DNA from: CAWBLP01 sp963721065
Lineage (GTDB): Bacteria; Pseudomonadota; Alphaproteobacteria; Acetobacterales; Acetobacteraceae
DNA length: 64,000 bases
Direction: 5' to 3'
Assembly (NCBI GenBank): GCA_963721065.1
Contig: CAVRHO010000004.1
Coordinates: 186,001 to 250,000, forward strand
A program made the position numbers and the translations under genes. A model generated the notes under the pieces. That model had not been told where the DNA came from and made no database searches. It saw only the letters and a list, made by a program, of their open reading frames with translations. Shown one piece after another: positions 43,876-52,342 of this stretch. Numbering within the stretch: the first letter of the stretch is position 1; each line of letters starts with the position of its first letter.

Positions 43876-44601
43876 TCAGAACTTGTCTTTTTGTGCCCGC
43901 AACGCGGCGAACTGCGCGACGTCCGGCGCGCGCATGAACGGATTCGCGGCCAGCTCGCTCTCCATCGTCGAGGGCACGCTGGGCTGTCCCGCGCCGCGCT
44001 GGTGCCCCACTTCCTCGGAACGGGCCTTCAGCGCCGCGTTGTCCGGATCGGCATGCAGGGCGAAGCGTGCGTTGCTGGCGGTGTATTCGTGGCCGCAGCA
44101 CACCTTGGTGCCGGGCGGCAGCGCGGCGAGCTTGCGCAGCGAGGCGAACATCTCCTCGGCGGTGCCCTCGATCAGCCGGCCGCAGCCCAGGCTGAACAGC
44201 GTGTCACCGGACAGCAGCACTTCGCCGTCCGGGAAGAAGAAGTTGATCTGTCCGCGCGTGTGGCCCGGGGTTTCGATCACCCGCGCCTCGGCATCGCCCA
44301 GCTTCACGGTGTCGCCTTCGCGTACGGCGACATCGAGCTTGGGCAGGCGGTGCGCATCCGCCGCCGCACCCACCACCTTGGCGCCGAACCGCGCCCGCAC
44401 CTCATCGGTGCCGGCGATGTGGTCGGCGTGGTGATGCGTCAGCAGGATCAGGTCCAGCCGCCCGCCGGCCCGTTCCAGTGCGGCGATCACCGGTTTGGGT
44501 TCGGCCGGATCGACGATGGCCGTGGCGCCGGTCGCACTGTCGCGCAGCAGCCAGGCATAGTTGTCGGACAGGATGGGGACAGGGTGTGCGGTGATTGTCA
44601 T
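43876..44601 (-). CDS. gloB: Hydroxyacylglutathione hydrolase (glyoxalase II)
   Basis: A 241-residue metallo-beta-lactamase-fold thioesterase that hydrolyses S-lactoylglutathione to D-lactate and glutathione, completing methylglyoxal detoxification. The metal motif THHHADHIAG, the distal His in ETPGHTRG, the Asp in LLSGDTLF and CCGHEYT are all present. The glutathione-binding C-terminal domain is complete. It is the first gene of a three-gene operon with the GST and cupin genes. Confidence 0.95.
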   Translation of the reverse strand: MTITAHPVPILSDNYAWLLRDSATGATAIVDPAEPKPVIAALERAGGRLDLILLTHHHADHIAGTDEVRARFGAKVVGAAADAHRLPKLDVAVREGDTVKLGDAEARVIETPGHTRGQINFFFPDGEVLLSGDTLFSLGCGRLIEGTAEEMFASLRKLAALPPGTKVCCGHEYTASNARFALHADPDNAALKARSEEVGHQRGAGQPSVPSTMESELAANPFMRAPDVAQFAALRAQKDKF

Positions 44602-45229
44602 GGGGAAAGGCTAGCAAGCCTGCGGCCGGGTGCCCAGAGGCCGGCCTGCCCGGGTCACCGCGCGGGACGGCAACGCCACGCCACCGCGCGGGACGTCAGC
44701 GCCACGCGACCTGCGGAACGTCAACGCCACGCGACCTGCGGCCCGGGTCGCCGGCGGCAGCCGCAACCGGCGCCGGCGGCTTCCAACGGCATGCGACCAC
44801 CGCAGCGGTCACCGCGCGACGATCGCACCACGCCGGAGCTGTGGATCCACGTGGTCTCCCCTGTTTTGTCCGACGAAGCACAGTCACGCCACAATGGTCC
44901 GCCATCCACGTCCGTAACGCCACGGGACCGTAACTTTCCAGCGACCAGTCAACCATTCTCCCATTGGCAGATATCGGACGACGATGCCAGGCGGCCTGCG
45001 CCGGCCGGAACGCACCAACATCAAAAAACACCCTGCGCCGGACCCGTCGGTCAGAGCCCGGCTGGTGGACTTTTATTTAGTCGTTGGGAGACTGCATCAT
45101 ATCCGCACGTCCTGGGCCCAAGAGGATCAATCGCCCGTGAAACCCGGGGCCGGTCATTGCTTTGCAGATCAGATGCAATAATTTCACATAGTCGGACCGC
45201 ACTTGCGGATCCATGCGGAGGGTTAAACC
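44602..45229. other. Spacer upstream of the carbamoyltransferase operon
   Basis: No gene supported. About 44656-44747 contains three imperfect copies of a 25-26 bp unit (ACCGCGCGGGACGTCAGCGC- / ACCTGCGGAACGTCAACGCC-like). The last 180 bases turn AT-richer and contain a possible promoter at 45157-45183. Confidence 0.6.
45157..45183 (+). promoter_or_regulatory. Possible promoter of the carbamoyltransferase operon
   Basis: TTGCTT and ATAATT separated by 15 bases lie 47 bases before the GTG start, in a locally AT-rich stretch. The spacing is a little short for a housekeeping sigma promoter, so this is tentative. Confidence 0.3.
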
Positions 45230-46993
45230 GTGCTCACCCTGGGTATCGCCGGCCTGGCAAACGTCGCGCAATTTCTTGAGCGGCACTTCCCCGCACAGAT
45301 GGCGCAGGAATCGCGTATCGTGCAGGGCATGGACGCGGCCGCCGCCCTGCTGCTGGACGGCCAGGTCGTCGCCGCCGCGTCGCAGGAACGCTTCGACCGC
45401 GTCAAGAAGAGCGCCGCATTCCCGTTCGAGGCCATTCACTACTGTCTCGATACCGCGGGGGCGACGCTGGACGACATAACCGACATATGCGGCAACTTCG
45501 ATTTCGGCCGCTACCGGCCGGTCTATGCGACCGACGACCACGCGCGCGCCTACTGGCGCGACTGCCTGGCACCGGATGCGATAACCGGCCTGCTGAAAAC
45601 CAGGTTCCGCTGCTGCAGCAGCACCACCCGGTACCGCCCGGTGGACCATCACGACGCCCACCTGCATGCAGCGCTCGCCAGCAGCGGGTTCGAACGCTGC
45701 CTCGCCATCGTCATGGACGCGGCCGGCGAAATCGGCGCGACATCGGTGTATCTGTGTGAGGGACCGGCGATCACCCGACTGGCCCGCCATCCGATCGCCC
45801 AGTCGCTTGGCATGTTCTATTCGCTGATCACGCAGTTCCTCGGCTACGCCTTCAACGAAGACGAATACAAGGTGATGGGCCTGGCCAGCTTCGGCGATCC
45901 GCGTCGCTATGCCGGCTACTTCGAAGATGCCGTCCGGCTGGGCGCCGAGGGCAGCGTGGCGATCCCCTGCCTGGCGCTAAATCGCGGCTTTGCCGAAAGC
46001 CTGTTTTTCACCCGCAGCACCGAGGCGATCGCCGCCGGGCTTGGTCTCGACGGCAGGACCTGCGCGCACCAGGACCGCGCCGATATCAGCGCGGCGCTGC
46101 AACAGCGCTTCACCCAGGCGCTGTTCCACATCTGCGATCACTTCCAGCGAAAGACGCAGACGACGAATCTGCTGCTGAGTGGCGGCTGCGCGGAAAACTG
46201 CGCCGCCATCGGCGAACTGCGCGCCAGCGGGCGTTTCGAACGCATTCACGTTGCCTTCGCCTCGGGCGACGAAGGCACCGCCCTGGGCGCCGCCGCCGCA
46301 CACGACTTCGCGCAGGGAAGACCGCTGCAGTGCCCCGGTGTGATGCCATTCTTCGGACCGGCCCCGGACCCGGCCAGGGTGCGTGCCGTTGTCGCCGAAC
46401 GCCCGGGACTGGCGCAGCAGGAATTCGCCGACGAAGGACAGATGCTGGACGCCGCCGCGGACGACATCGCCGCGGACCGCATCGTGGCGCTGTGCAACGG
46501 CCGCATGGAGTTCGGCGCCCGCGCGCTGGGCAACCGCAGCCTGCTGGCGCTGCCATCCAATCCGGCCAACAAGGATCGCATCAACCTGGCAATCAAGAAA
46601 CGACAGAACTACCGCCCGTTCGCCCCGGCCGTTACGGCCGAGGACGCACACCGGTACTTCGTCCTCAACGCCGGCGAAGAATATCCCTACATGACGATGC
46701 TGACCCGCGTCCGCGAAACCGCGAAGCCCGTGCTGCCGGCGGTGACGCATGTCGATGGCACCGCGCGCGTGCAGACCGTGAACCGGCTGCACAACCCGGC
46801 GTTCCACCGCCTTCTGGCGCGGCTGAAGGAACTGACCGGCGTGCCGGTGGTGCTGAATACCAGCTACAACGTCAACCACCAGCCGATCGTCTGCACCGAA
46901 ACCGAGGCGGTGGACACGTTCGAGGACATGGGTATCGACGCGCTGTATGTCGCCAACGCCCGGGTCACGCGCACCGTGCCGGGTTCGCGGTAA
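45230..46993 (+). CDS. O-carbamoyltransferase (NodU/CmcH/TobZ family)
   Basis: A 587-residue enzyme that transfers a carbamoyl group from carbamoyl phosphate, via carbamoyl-adenylate, to a hydroxyl of a natural product or sugar. The N-terminal Kae1/YrdC-like half carries the metal-binding DHHDAHLHAALASSGF and MDAAGEIGAT. The C-terminal half has GCAENCAA, RMEFGARALGNRSLLA and NTSYNVNHQPIV, all typical of the family. Length is normal. GGAGG precedes the GTG start. It is the first gene of a five-gene co-directional cluster. Within it the acceptor is probably a hydroxyl made by the downstream monooxygenase. Confidence 0.92.
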   Translation: MLTLGIAGLANVAQFLERHFPAQMAQESRIVQGMDAAAALLLDGQVVAAASQERFDRVKKSAAFPFEAIHYCLDTAGATLDDITDICGNFDFGRYRPVYATDDHARAYWRDCLAPDAITGLLKTRFRCCSSTTRYRPVDHHDAHLHAALASSGFERCLAIVMDAAGEIGATSVYLCEGPAITRLARHPIAQSLGMFYSLITQFLGYAFNEDEYKVMGLASFGDPRRYAGYFEDAVRLGAEGSVAIPCLALNRGFAESLFFTRSTEAIAAGLGLDGRTCAHQDRADISAALQQRFTQALFHICDHFQRKTQTTNLLLSGGCAENCAAIGELRASGRFERIHVAFASGDEGTALGAAAAHDFAQGRPLQCPGVMPFFGPAPDPARVRAVVAERPGLAQQEFADEGQMLDAAADDIAADRIVALCNGRMEFGARALGNRSLLALPSNPANKDRINLAIKKRQNYRPFAPAVTAEDAHRYFVLNAGEEYPYMTMLTRVRETAKPVLPAVTHVDGTARVQTVNRLHNPAFHRLLARLKELTGVPVVLNTSYNVNHQPIVCTETEAVDTFEDMGIDALYVANARVTRTVPGSR

Positions 46994-47113
46994 AGCGCCG
47001 CCGCCACCTTGCCGCGCGTTCATCCAGTACACCAGTTCGTGCCTCCAATGAAGCTGAATGGAGACGGACCGACACGCCGTGCCAATCTGCGCCCAGCGGA
47101 AGGGAGCAACCCC

Positions 47114-48808
47114 GTGGAGCAAGTTGCCGCTGGTCGGTCGGTGCCGGAAGGTCATGGCGGGCAGACGGACGCAGCCGCGTGCGCGAAGCCGGACAGCGCC
47201 TTTGCTGCCGCCACCCTGGCCGAACTGTTCCTGCGCAGCGCGGAACGGCATGCCTGGCGAACCGCCGCGTGGATCGACGGCGACGGTGTGTCCTACGCGG
47301 CGTTGCTGGACCAGGCACGTCGCATCGCCGCCCCGCTGATCGATGCGGGCCGGGCGGACGGGACGCGGCGCTGCGCCATTCTGGGCCGCCGAACGCTGAC
47401 GGATTATGCCGGCATCCTGGGGGCATTGCTGGCCCGCCACACCTACGTGCCGCTGAACCTGCGCCACCCGCCGCAACGGCTGGCGCGGGCGCTGCTGGCT
47501 GCCGGCGCGGACTCCCTGGTGGTGGGGCGGGACGGGCTGGACACCGCACGCGCATTGCTGGATGCGGCGCGCCACCCGGTCCTCGTGCTGCTGCCCGACT
47601 CCGACACGCCACCCGACTACGCCCGGCATATGCCGCGGCACCGCTTCCTGTGCCGCGACGCGCTGTCCGTGCCGGCGGCGCACATCCCGCCGGGGTCGGC
47701 CGATGACGGCGCTTACCTGCTGTTCACGTCCGGCAGCACCGGAGACCCGAAGGGCGTGCAGGTACGCCATCGCAACGTGCTGCCCTATCTGCGCCAGGCC
47801 GCCGAACGCTACGGGGTAAGTCCGGATGATCGTTGCACCCAATTGTTCGATCTCACCTTCGATCTGTCGGTGCACGACATGTTCCTGTGCTGGGGTGCGG
47901 GCGCGACGCTGTTTCGCGTGCCCGACCAGGCGCGCTTCGCACCCGCCCGCTTCGTCGCCCGGCACGCGCTGACCGTGTGGTTCTCGGTCCCTTCGACCGC
48001 CGCCACCATGCTGGGGTTGCGCGCATTGCGGCCCGGCGATCTGCCCGGCCTGCGCCTCAGCCTTTTCTGTGGCGAGGCGCTGCCGAAGCGGGTGGCGATG
48101 GCCTGGGCCGATGCAGCGCCCCATTCGGTGATCGAAAACATCTACGGCCCCACGGAAGCGACCATCGCCATCACCGGCTTCACGCTGCCGCGCAACCGCG
48201 ACACCCTGGCGGGCCTGCCGGAAGTGGTGCCGATCGGCACCGCATTCCCGGATCAGTTCACCGCGGTGGTGGATCCGCAGGGCCAGCCGGTTGCAAGCGG
48301 GGAAGAAGGTGAGCTGTGCCTGGCGGGCAGCCAGGTGACGGACGGCTACTGGTGCCGTCCCGATCTGACATCGCAGCGATTTGTCCGCTTTCCCTGGGAC
48401 AACGAACACCGTCTGTGGTACCGCACCGGAGACCGCGTTCGGCAGGATCCCGCGGACGGGCTCAGCTTCCTGGGCCGGCTCGACCGGCAGGCGAAGATCG
48501 CCGGCCACCGTATCGAGCTGCAGGAAGTCGAGGCGGTGCTGCACCGCGCCGCCAACGCCAACGCCGCCGCCATCGCCTGGCCGCTCGATGCCGACGGCCT
48601 GGCCCGTGGCATCGTCGGCTTCGTGGGACAGACGGACCGCAGCGTGGAGGCCATCCTGGCCGCCTGCCGAACCGTTCTGCCGCCCTATTCCGTGCCGTCC
48701 GCGATCCACCGCGTCGAGGACTGGCCCCTCAACAGCAGCGGCAAGACCGACCATCGCCGGCTGCGCCAGATTGTGGAGACGATCCCGTGCCAGACAACAC
48801 GATCATGA
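47114..48808 (+). CDS. Stand-alone amino-acid adenylation enzyme (DltA/NRPS A-domain type)
   Basis: About 564 residues of the ANL superfamily. Core motifs in order: A3 LLFTSGSTGDPKGV, A4 FDLTFDLSVHDMF (with the Asp that holds the alpha-amino group of amino-acid substrates), A5 NIYGPTEATI, A7 LWYRTGDRV, A8 FLGRLDRQAKIAGHRIELQE and A10 NSSGKTDHRRL with the catalytic Lys. It should activate an amino acid as an adenylate and load the carrier protein encoded next. GTG 47114 was chosen for its AAGGGAG site; ATG 47048 would add 22 residues. The stop overlaps the carrier start in ATGA. Confidence 0.9.
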   Translation: MEQVAAGRSVPEGHGGQTDAAACAKPDSAFAAATLAELFLRSAERHAWRTAAWIDGDGVSYAALLDQARRIAAPLIDAGRADGTRRCAILGRRTLTDYAGILGALLARHTYVPLNLRHPPQRLARALLAAGADSLVVGRDGLDTARALLDAARHPVLVLLPDSDTPPDYARHMPRHRFLCRDALSVPAAHIPPGSADDGAYLLFTSGSTGDPKGVQVRHRNVLPYLRQAAERYGVSPDDRCTQLFDLTFDLSVHDMFLCWGAGATLFRVPDQARFAPARFVARHALTVWFSVPSTAATMLGLRALRPGDLPGLRLSLFCGEALPKRVAMAWADAAPHSVIENIYGPTEATIAITGFTLPRNRDTLAGLPEVVPIGTAFPDQFTAVVDPQGQPVASGEEGELCLAGSQVTDGYWCRPDLTSQRFVRFPWDNEHRLWYRTGDRVRQDPADGLSFLGRLDRQAKIAGHRIELQEVEAVLHRAANANAAAIAWPLDADGLARGIVGFVGQTDRSVEAILAACRTVLPPYSVPSAIHRVEDWPLNSSGKTDHRRLRQIVETIPCQTTRS

Positions 48809-49068
48809 CCTTGCCGGATGACGCCGGCACCTTGGCCCTGGTGACCGACGCCCTGGCCCGCCGGCTGCACCAGGAAGGCCGCGCGATGCCGCGCATCGGG
48901 TCGGATGACGACCTGGTCGAGCTGGGCCTGGTGGATTCGCAGGCGCTGCTGGACGTGATCCTGGATGTGGAACAGCGCTCCGGCCAGATGTTCAACGCCG
49001 ACCACATCGATTTCGAACGCGGCATGTCGTTGCGGCACCTGGCTGCGGCATTCGGCGAGGCGGCGTAA
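48805..49068 (+). CDS. Acyl/peptidyl carrier protein
   Basis: An 87-residue four-helix carrier. The phosphopantetheine-accepting Ser lies in LGLVDSQALLDVILDVE at about residue 48, with the hydrophobic helix II after it. The start overlaps the adenylation gene stop; a GTG 18 bases upstream is also possible. It is the likely substrate platform for the adenylation enzyme and flavin monooxygenase. No phosphopantetheinyl transferase is in the window, so a housekeeping one must serve it. Confidence 0.9.
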   Translation: MTLPDDAGTLALVTDALARRLHQEGRAMPRIGSDDDLVELGLVDSQALLDVILDVEQRSGQMFNADHIDFERGMSLRHLAAAFGEAA

Positions 49069-49073
49069 CCGCC

Positions 49074-50102
49074 ATGCCGGCCGAGGGCATCCGCGTCTTC
49101 AGCACCTGCCCGCAGTCGAAGGATTTCGCCCGCGCCGACTACCTGCCGCAGGTCCGCCGCGTCGCCCGCTGGAGCGAGGCGGCCGGCTGCACGGGCATGC
49201 TGATCTACACCGACAACAGCATCGTCGATCCCTGGCTGCTGGCGCAGTGCGTTCTGCAGGATACCAGCCGGCTCTGTCCGCTGGTGGCGGTACAGCCGCT
49301 GTACATGCTGCCGTACAGCGCGGCGAAAATGGTCGCCTCGCTCGCCAGCCTGTACGGCCGGCGCCTCTGGCTGAACATGCTGGCCGGGGGCTTCCGCAAC
49401 GACCTGCTGGCACTCGGCGACGAAACCCCGCACGACGATCGCTATGCGCGCACCACGGAATACGCGCTGCTGATGCGCAACCTGCTGGAAACCGAGGGGC
49501 CGGTGCAGTTCGCCGGCCGCTTCTACACGACACGCGGCCTGCGCATGACGCCGGCGGTGCCGCGCGACCTGCAGCCCGGGTGGCTGATTTCCGGCTCGTC
49601 GCCGGCCGGCCGCGCCGCGGCTGCCGCGATCGGCGCCGTCGCGGTGGAATATCCCGAACCGGCCGACCGCGTGCGGCCGCAGGACAGCACCGGCGAGCGC
49701 GGCATTCGGGTCGGCATCATCGCCCGCGCCACGGCCGACGAAGCCTGGCGCGTGGCCTGGGACCGGTTCCCGGATGACCGGCGCGGGCGGCTGAGTCATG
49801 CGCTGGCGATGAGGACCAGTGATTCGAGCTGGCACCACACGCTGTCGAACCTGGCGCGGACCCGTCCCGAGGACGCCAGCCCGTACTGGCTGTGGCCGTT
49901 CCAGCAGCACCGCACGTTCTGTCCGTACCTGGTGGGCGATTTCGCCACGGTGGCGCGGGAGATCGCGCGCTATCTGCAGGTGGGCTATCGCAGTTTCATT
50001 CTGGACATTCCAACCGGAGCGGACGACCTGGACACGGCCGCTGTCGTGTTCGACCAGGCACAACGGCAGGCGCGTGCCACCAGTCCGGCGGCGGTGGCGT
50101 AG
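49074..50102 (+). CDS. Luciferase-like (LLM class) flavin-dependent monooxygenase
   Basis: A 342-residue TIM-barrel oxidoreductase of the bacterial luciferase/SsuD type: GCTGMLIYTDNSIVDPWLLA at the first strands, LWLNMLAGGFRNDLLALGD in the core and PGWLISGSSPAG near the flavin phosphate site. It uses reduced FMN and oxygen. In carrier-based pathways such enzymes hydroxylate carrier-bound acyl or aminoacyl groups, the role I infer here. It begins five bases after the carrier gene; no flavin reductase is adjacent. Confidence 0.88.
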   Translation: MPAEGIRVFSTCPQSKDFARADYLPQVRRVARWSEAAGCTGMLIYTDNSIVDPWLLAQCVLQDTSRLCPLVAVQPLYMLPYSAAKMVASLASLYGRRLWLNMLAGGFRNDLLALGDETPHDDRYARTTEYALLMRNLLETEGPVQFAGRFYTTRGLRMTPAVPRDLQPGWLISGSSPAGRAAAAAIGAVAVEYPEPADRVRPQDSTGERGIRVGIIARATADEAWRVAWDRFPDDRRGRLSHALAMRTSDSSWHHTLSNLARTRPEDASPYWLWPFQQHRTFCPYLVGDFATVAREIARYLQVGYRSFILDIPTGADDLDTAAVVFDQAQRQARATSPAAVA

Positions 50103-50108
50103 CGTGTC

Positions 50109-51893
50109 ATGATTCCGACCTATATCGACGGCTGTTTCGGCATCCTGCATCCCGCGCACGGCACGCGCGGCGCGCTGATCTGCGGGCCGTTGTCCGATGA
50201 GGCGCTGAACGCCTATCGCGCGCTGGTCTTCCTGGGTGAACACCTCGCCGGCGCGCAAATCCCCACGCTGCGCCTCGCCTATTACGGCACGGGTGACTCG
50301 GCCGGAACGGATGAGGAGTCGAATCGTTTCACCCATTGGCTCGACAGCATCAAGGCCGGCGCCGCGTGGCTCCAGGCCGCGTGCGGCGTGTCGTCGGTGA
50401 CGTTGATCGGTCACCGCATCGGCGCCAGCCTGGCCGCGCGCGCCGCCTGCGACATCGACTGCGTCGATTCGCTTGTCCTGCTGGCGCCGGTCGCCGGCCG
50501 TCAGTTCGTGCACGAACTGACGCTGGCGGCGCGGCTTTCGCAGCGCGTGTGGCGGACCAGTCATAAGGTGGACGACGGCACCTGGTTCGAGTCACATGGC
50601 CTGCGTATCGGCGGTGCAACACGCGATGCGCTCAACCGTCTCGACATCCGCCGGTTGCCCGCATCGCCCGCCGACCATGCGCTGATCATGGATGCCGAGG
50701 CGCGTCCGGCCAGCCGAGCGCTGGCGGAGGCGCTGGGGAGGACGGGAACGGCGGCGCGGTTCGAGCCGTACGAGCGGTTCGATTCCATGCAGCGGGATTC
50801 GTATGAGGCCGAGGTGCCGCACCCGGCTTTCTCCCGTGTGCTCGACTGGATGGAAAGCCTGCCGGACGCAGGCGGCGTGCCGCGGGCGCCGCAGATGACG
50901 CCGGAACTGAAGGTTGGGGCGGCGCATGAAACGCCGATCCGGTTCGGCGTGGATGACGGGCTGTTCGGCATTCTGTCGCAACCCGAGACGCCGGCCGCCG
51001 GTGGTCCGGCGGTGCTGGTGGTGAACACCAGCGCCAATCCCCGCTGGGGCAATGCACGCATCGCTGTCGATCTTGCGCGACGGCTGGCGGCCGATGGCGT
51101 GACGACGCTGCGCATGGATGCGGCCGGGATGGGCGATGCCGCGCCGGACAGCGGAGAGCGCGGCCGCCCCTATGCCGAGTCGGTCACGGCGGATGTGCGG
51201 GCCGCGGCCGGTCTGCTGCAGCGGCGCACCGGGCGACCCGTGGTGCTGATCGGTGTTTGCTCCGGCGCCTATCACGCACTGCAGGCGGCGACCAGCGATC
51301 CGCGGGTGCACGGGCTGGTGCTGGTGAATCTGCAGCGCTTCGTCTGGCGGGAAGGCGATCCGACCGACACCATGCGACGCAGTGCCTTGCGGCCGAATGC
51401 CTTCTACCTGCGCAGCATCTTCAACCGGCAGTCCTGGTATCGGCTGGCCCGTGCCGATTTCGATGTCGCGAACCTGGTGCTGGTGTTCAGCACGCGCCTG
51501 TTGCGTCGGGCGATGGCGGCGGTCGATCCTTTGCTGACCGTGGTCAGCGGCGGGGCCACGCGGGTCGGGCGCGTGCGCCGCACGGTGCAGGCGCTGGGCC
51601 AGTGCGACGTTGCGATTCTCTATGTGCTGGGCTGCAACGATCCGGGCGTGGAGGAGCTTGCGGAGTATTTCGGCCGCGATGGCTGGCGGTTGCGCCGGCA
51701 GCCGAACGTGACCTTCCGCCTGCTGCCGGATGCCGACCACACGCTCGGCGCGGCGCCCGTGCGGGCTGCGCTGATCGAGGAGATCCGGCAGTGGGACCGT
51801 ACCACCTGGCCCGGCGGCGATCGCGAGCCCCGCCCGGCTGCCGCGGCGCGGGACCTTGGCCGGACGGTGATGCCGATCGCGGCGGCGGAGTGA
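50109..51893 (+). CDS. Tandem alpha/beta-hydrolase protein with a degenerate first domain
   Basis: A 594-residue protein built from two alpha/beta-hydrolase units. In the first (about 1-260) the nucleophile elbow reads LIGHRIGASL, with Arg where Ser should be, so it is probably inactive. In the second (about 280-570) the elbow is LIGVCSGAYHA with Cys at the nucleophile position, an Asp in GCNDPG and a His in DADHTLG, a plausible Cys-Asp-His triad suited to thioesterase or acyltransferase work. It starts six bases after the monooxygenase gene and closes the operon. I infer product release or transfer onto an acceptor. Confidence 0.85.
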   Translation: MIPTYIDGCFGILHPAHGTRGALICGPLSDEALNAYRALVFLGEHLAGAQIPTLRLAYYGTGDSAGTDEESNRFTHWLDSIKAGAAWLQAACGVSSVTLIGHRIGASLAARAACDIDCVDSLVLLAPVAGRQFVHELTLAARLSQRVWRTSHKVDDGTWFESHGLRIGGATRDALNRLDIRRLPASPADHALIMDAEARPASRALAEALGRTGTAARFEPYERFDSMQRDSYEAEVPHPAFSRVLDWMESLPDAGGVPRAPQMTPELKVGAAHETPIRFGVDDGLFGILSQPETPAAGGPAVLVVNTSANPRWGNARIAVDLARRLAADGVTTLRMDAAGMGDAAPDSGERGRPYAESVTADVRAAAGLLQRRTGRPVVLIGVCSGAYHALQAATSDPRVHGLVLVNLQRFVWREGDPTDTMRRSALRPNAFYLRSIFNRQSWYRLARADFDVANLVLVFSTRLLRRAMAAVDPLLTVVSGGATRVGRVRRTVQALGQCDVAILYVLGCNDPGVEELAEYFGRDGWRLRRQPNVTFRLLPDADHTLGAAPVRAALIEEIRQWDRTTWPGGDREPRPAAAARDLGRTVMPIAAAE

Positions 51894-52027
51894 TCCCGGC
51901 CGGCCTTGCGTTCGACTCCCGGGGCGGCGCACACGCGCCATGATCGGCGAAGCGGGGCGGTCGATCGATTTCGCTTTGGATATGATACCAACGAACGTTA
52001 CGTTTGATACATGGCCAGCCATTCATC

Positions 52028-52113
52028 GTCATGGCCCGCGCAGGCGGGCGATCCACGTTTTTCACAGACGCCTTCGGCACAATCGTGGATGGCCGGCCTT
52101 CGCCGACCATGAC
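52028..52113. repeat. Dispersed palindromic element, family B copy 1
   Basis: GTCATGGCCCGCGCAGGCGG... and ...GGCCTTCGCCGACCATGAC form imperfect inverted arms; the inner arms GATCCACG and CGTGGAT also pair. It resembles the palindromic intergenic units common in alphaproteobacteria that give spurious MAxxxPAIH-type ORFs. Confidence 0.8.
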
Positions 52114-52178
52114 GGTGAGTTGCCGACCAACGGTCAAACGATACGCGGGTCGGTATGACACACGGCCAGCCATTCATC

Positions 52179-52265
52179 GTCATGGCCCGCGCAGGCGGAC
52201 CATCCACGTCTTTTCACAGACGCCACCAGCAAAAGTCGTGGATGGCCGGCCGTCGCCGAGCATGC
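52179..52265. repeat. Dispersed palindromic element, family B copy 2
   Basis: Close copy of the preceding element (ATCGTCATGGCCCGCGCAGG identical), with CATGCG in place of the terminal CATGAC. It lies between the convergent hydrolase and aldolase genes. Confidence 0.8.
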
Positions 52266-52342
52266 GGTGAAGACGTGGACGATCGGCCGGAACCAGGGCC
52301 CCGGGGGCGCGCCCGCGGCGGCGCGCCGGCCCCGCCGTCGGT

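Larger units (their letters stand above)
51894..52342. other. Spacer between convergent operons, filled by two repeat copies
   Basis: No gene supported. It holds the two family B elements described separately and a duplicated flank (CGGCCAGCCATTCATCG-like at 52011 and 52163), so the whole unit of about 150 bp appears to be a tandem duplication. Confidence 0.7.

Noticed and set aside
45977..48754. A 925-codon open frame on the minus strand
   Set aside because: It is the antisense of the carbamoyltransferase and adenylation genes; composition is Arg/Gln/His-rich without domains, as expected from GC-rich antisense frames.
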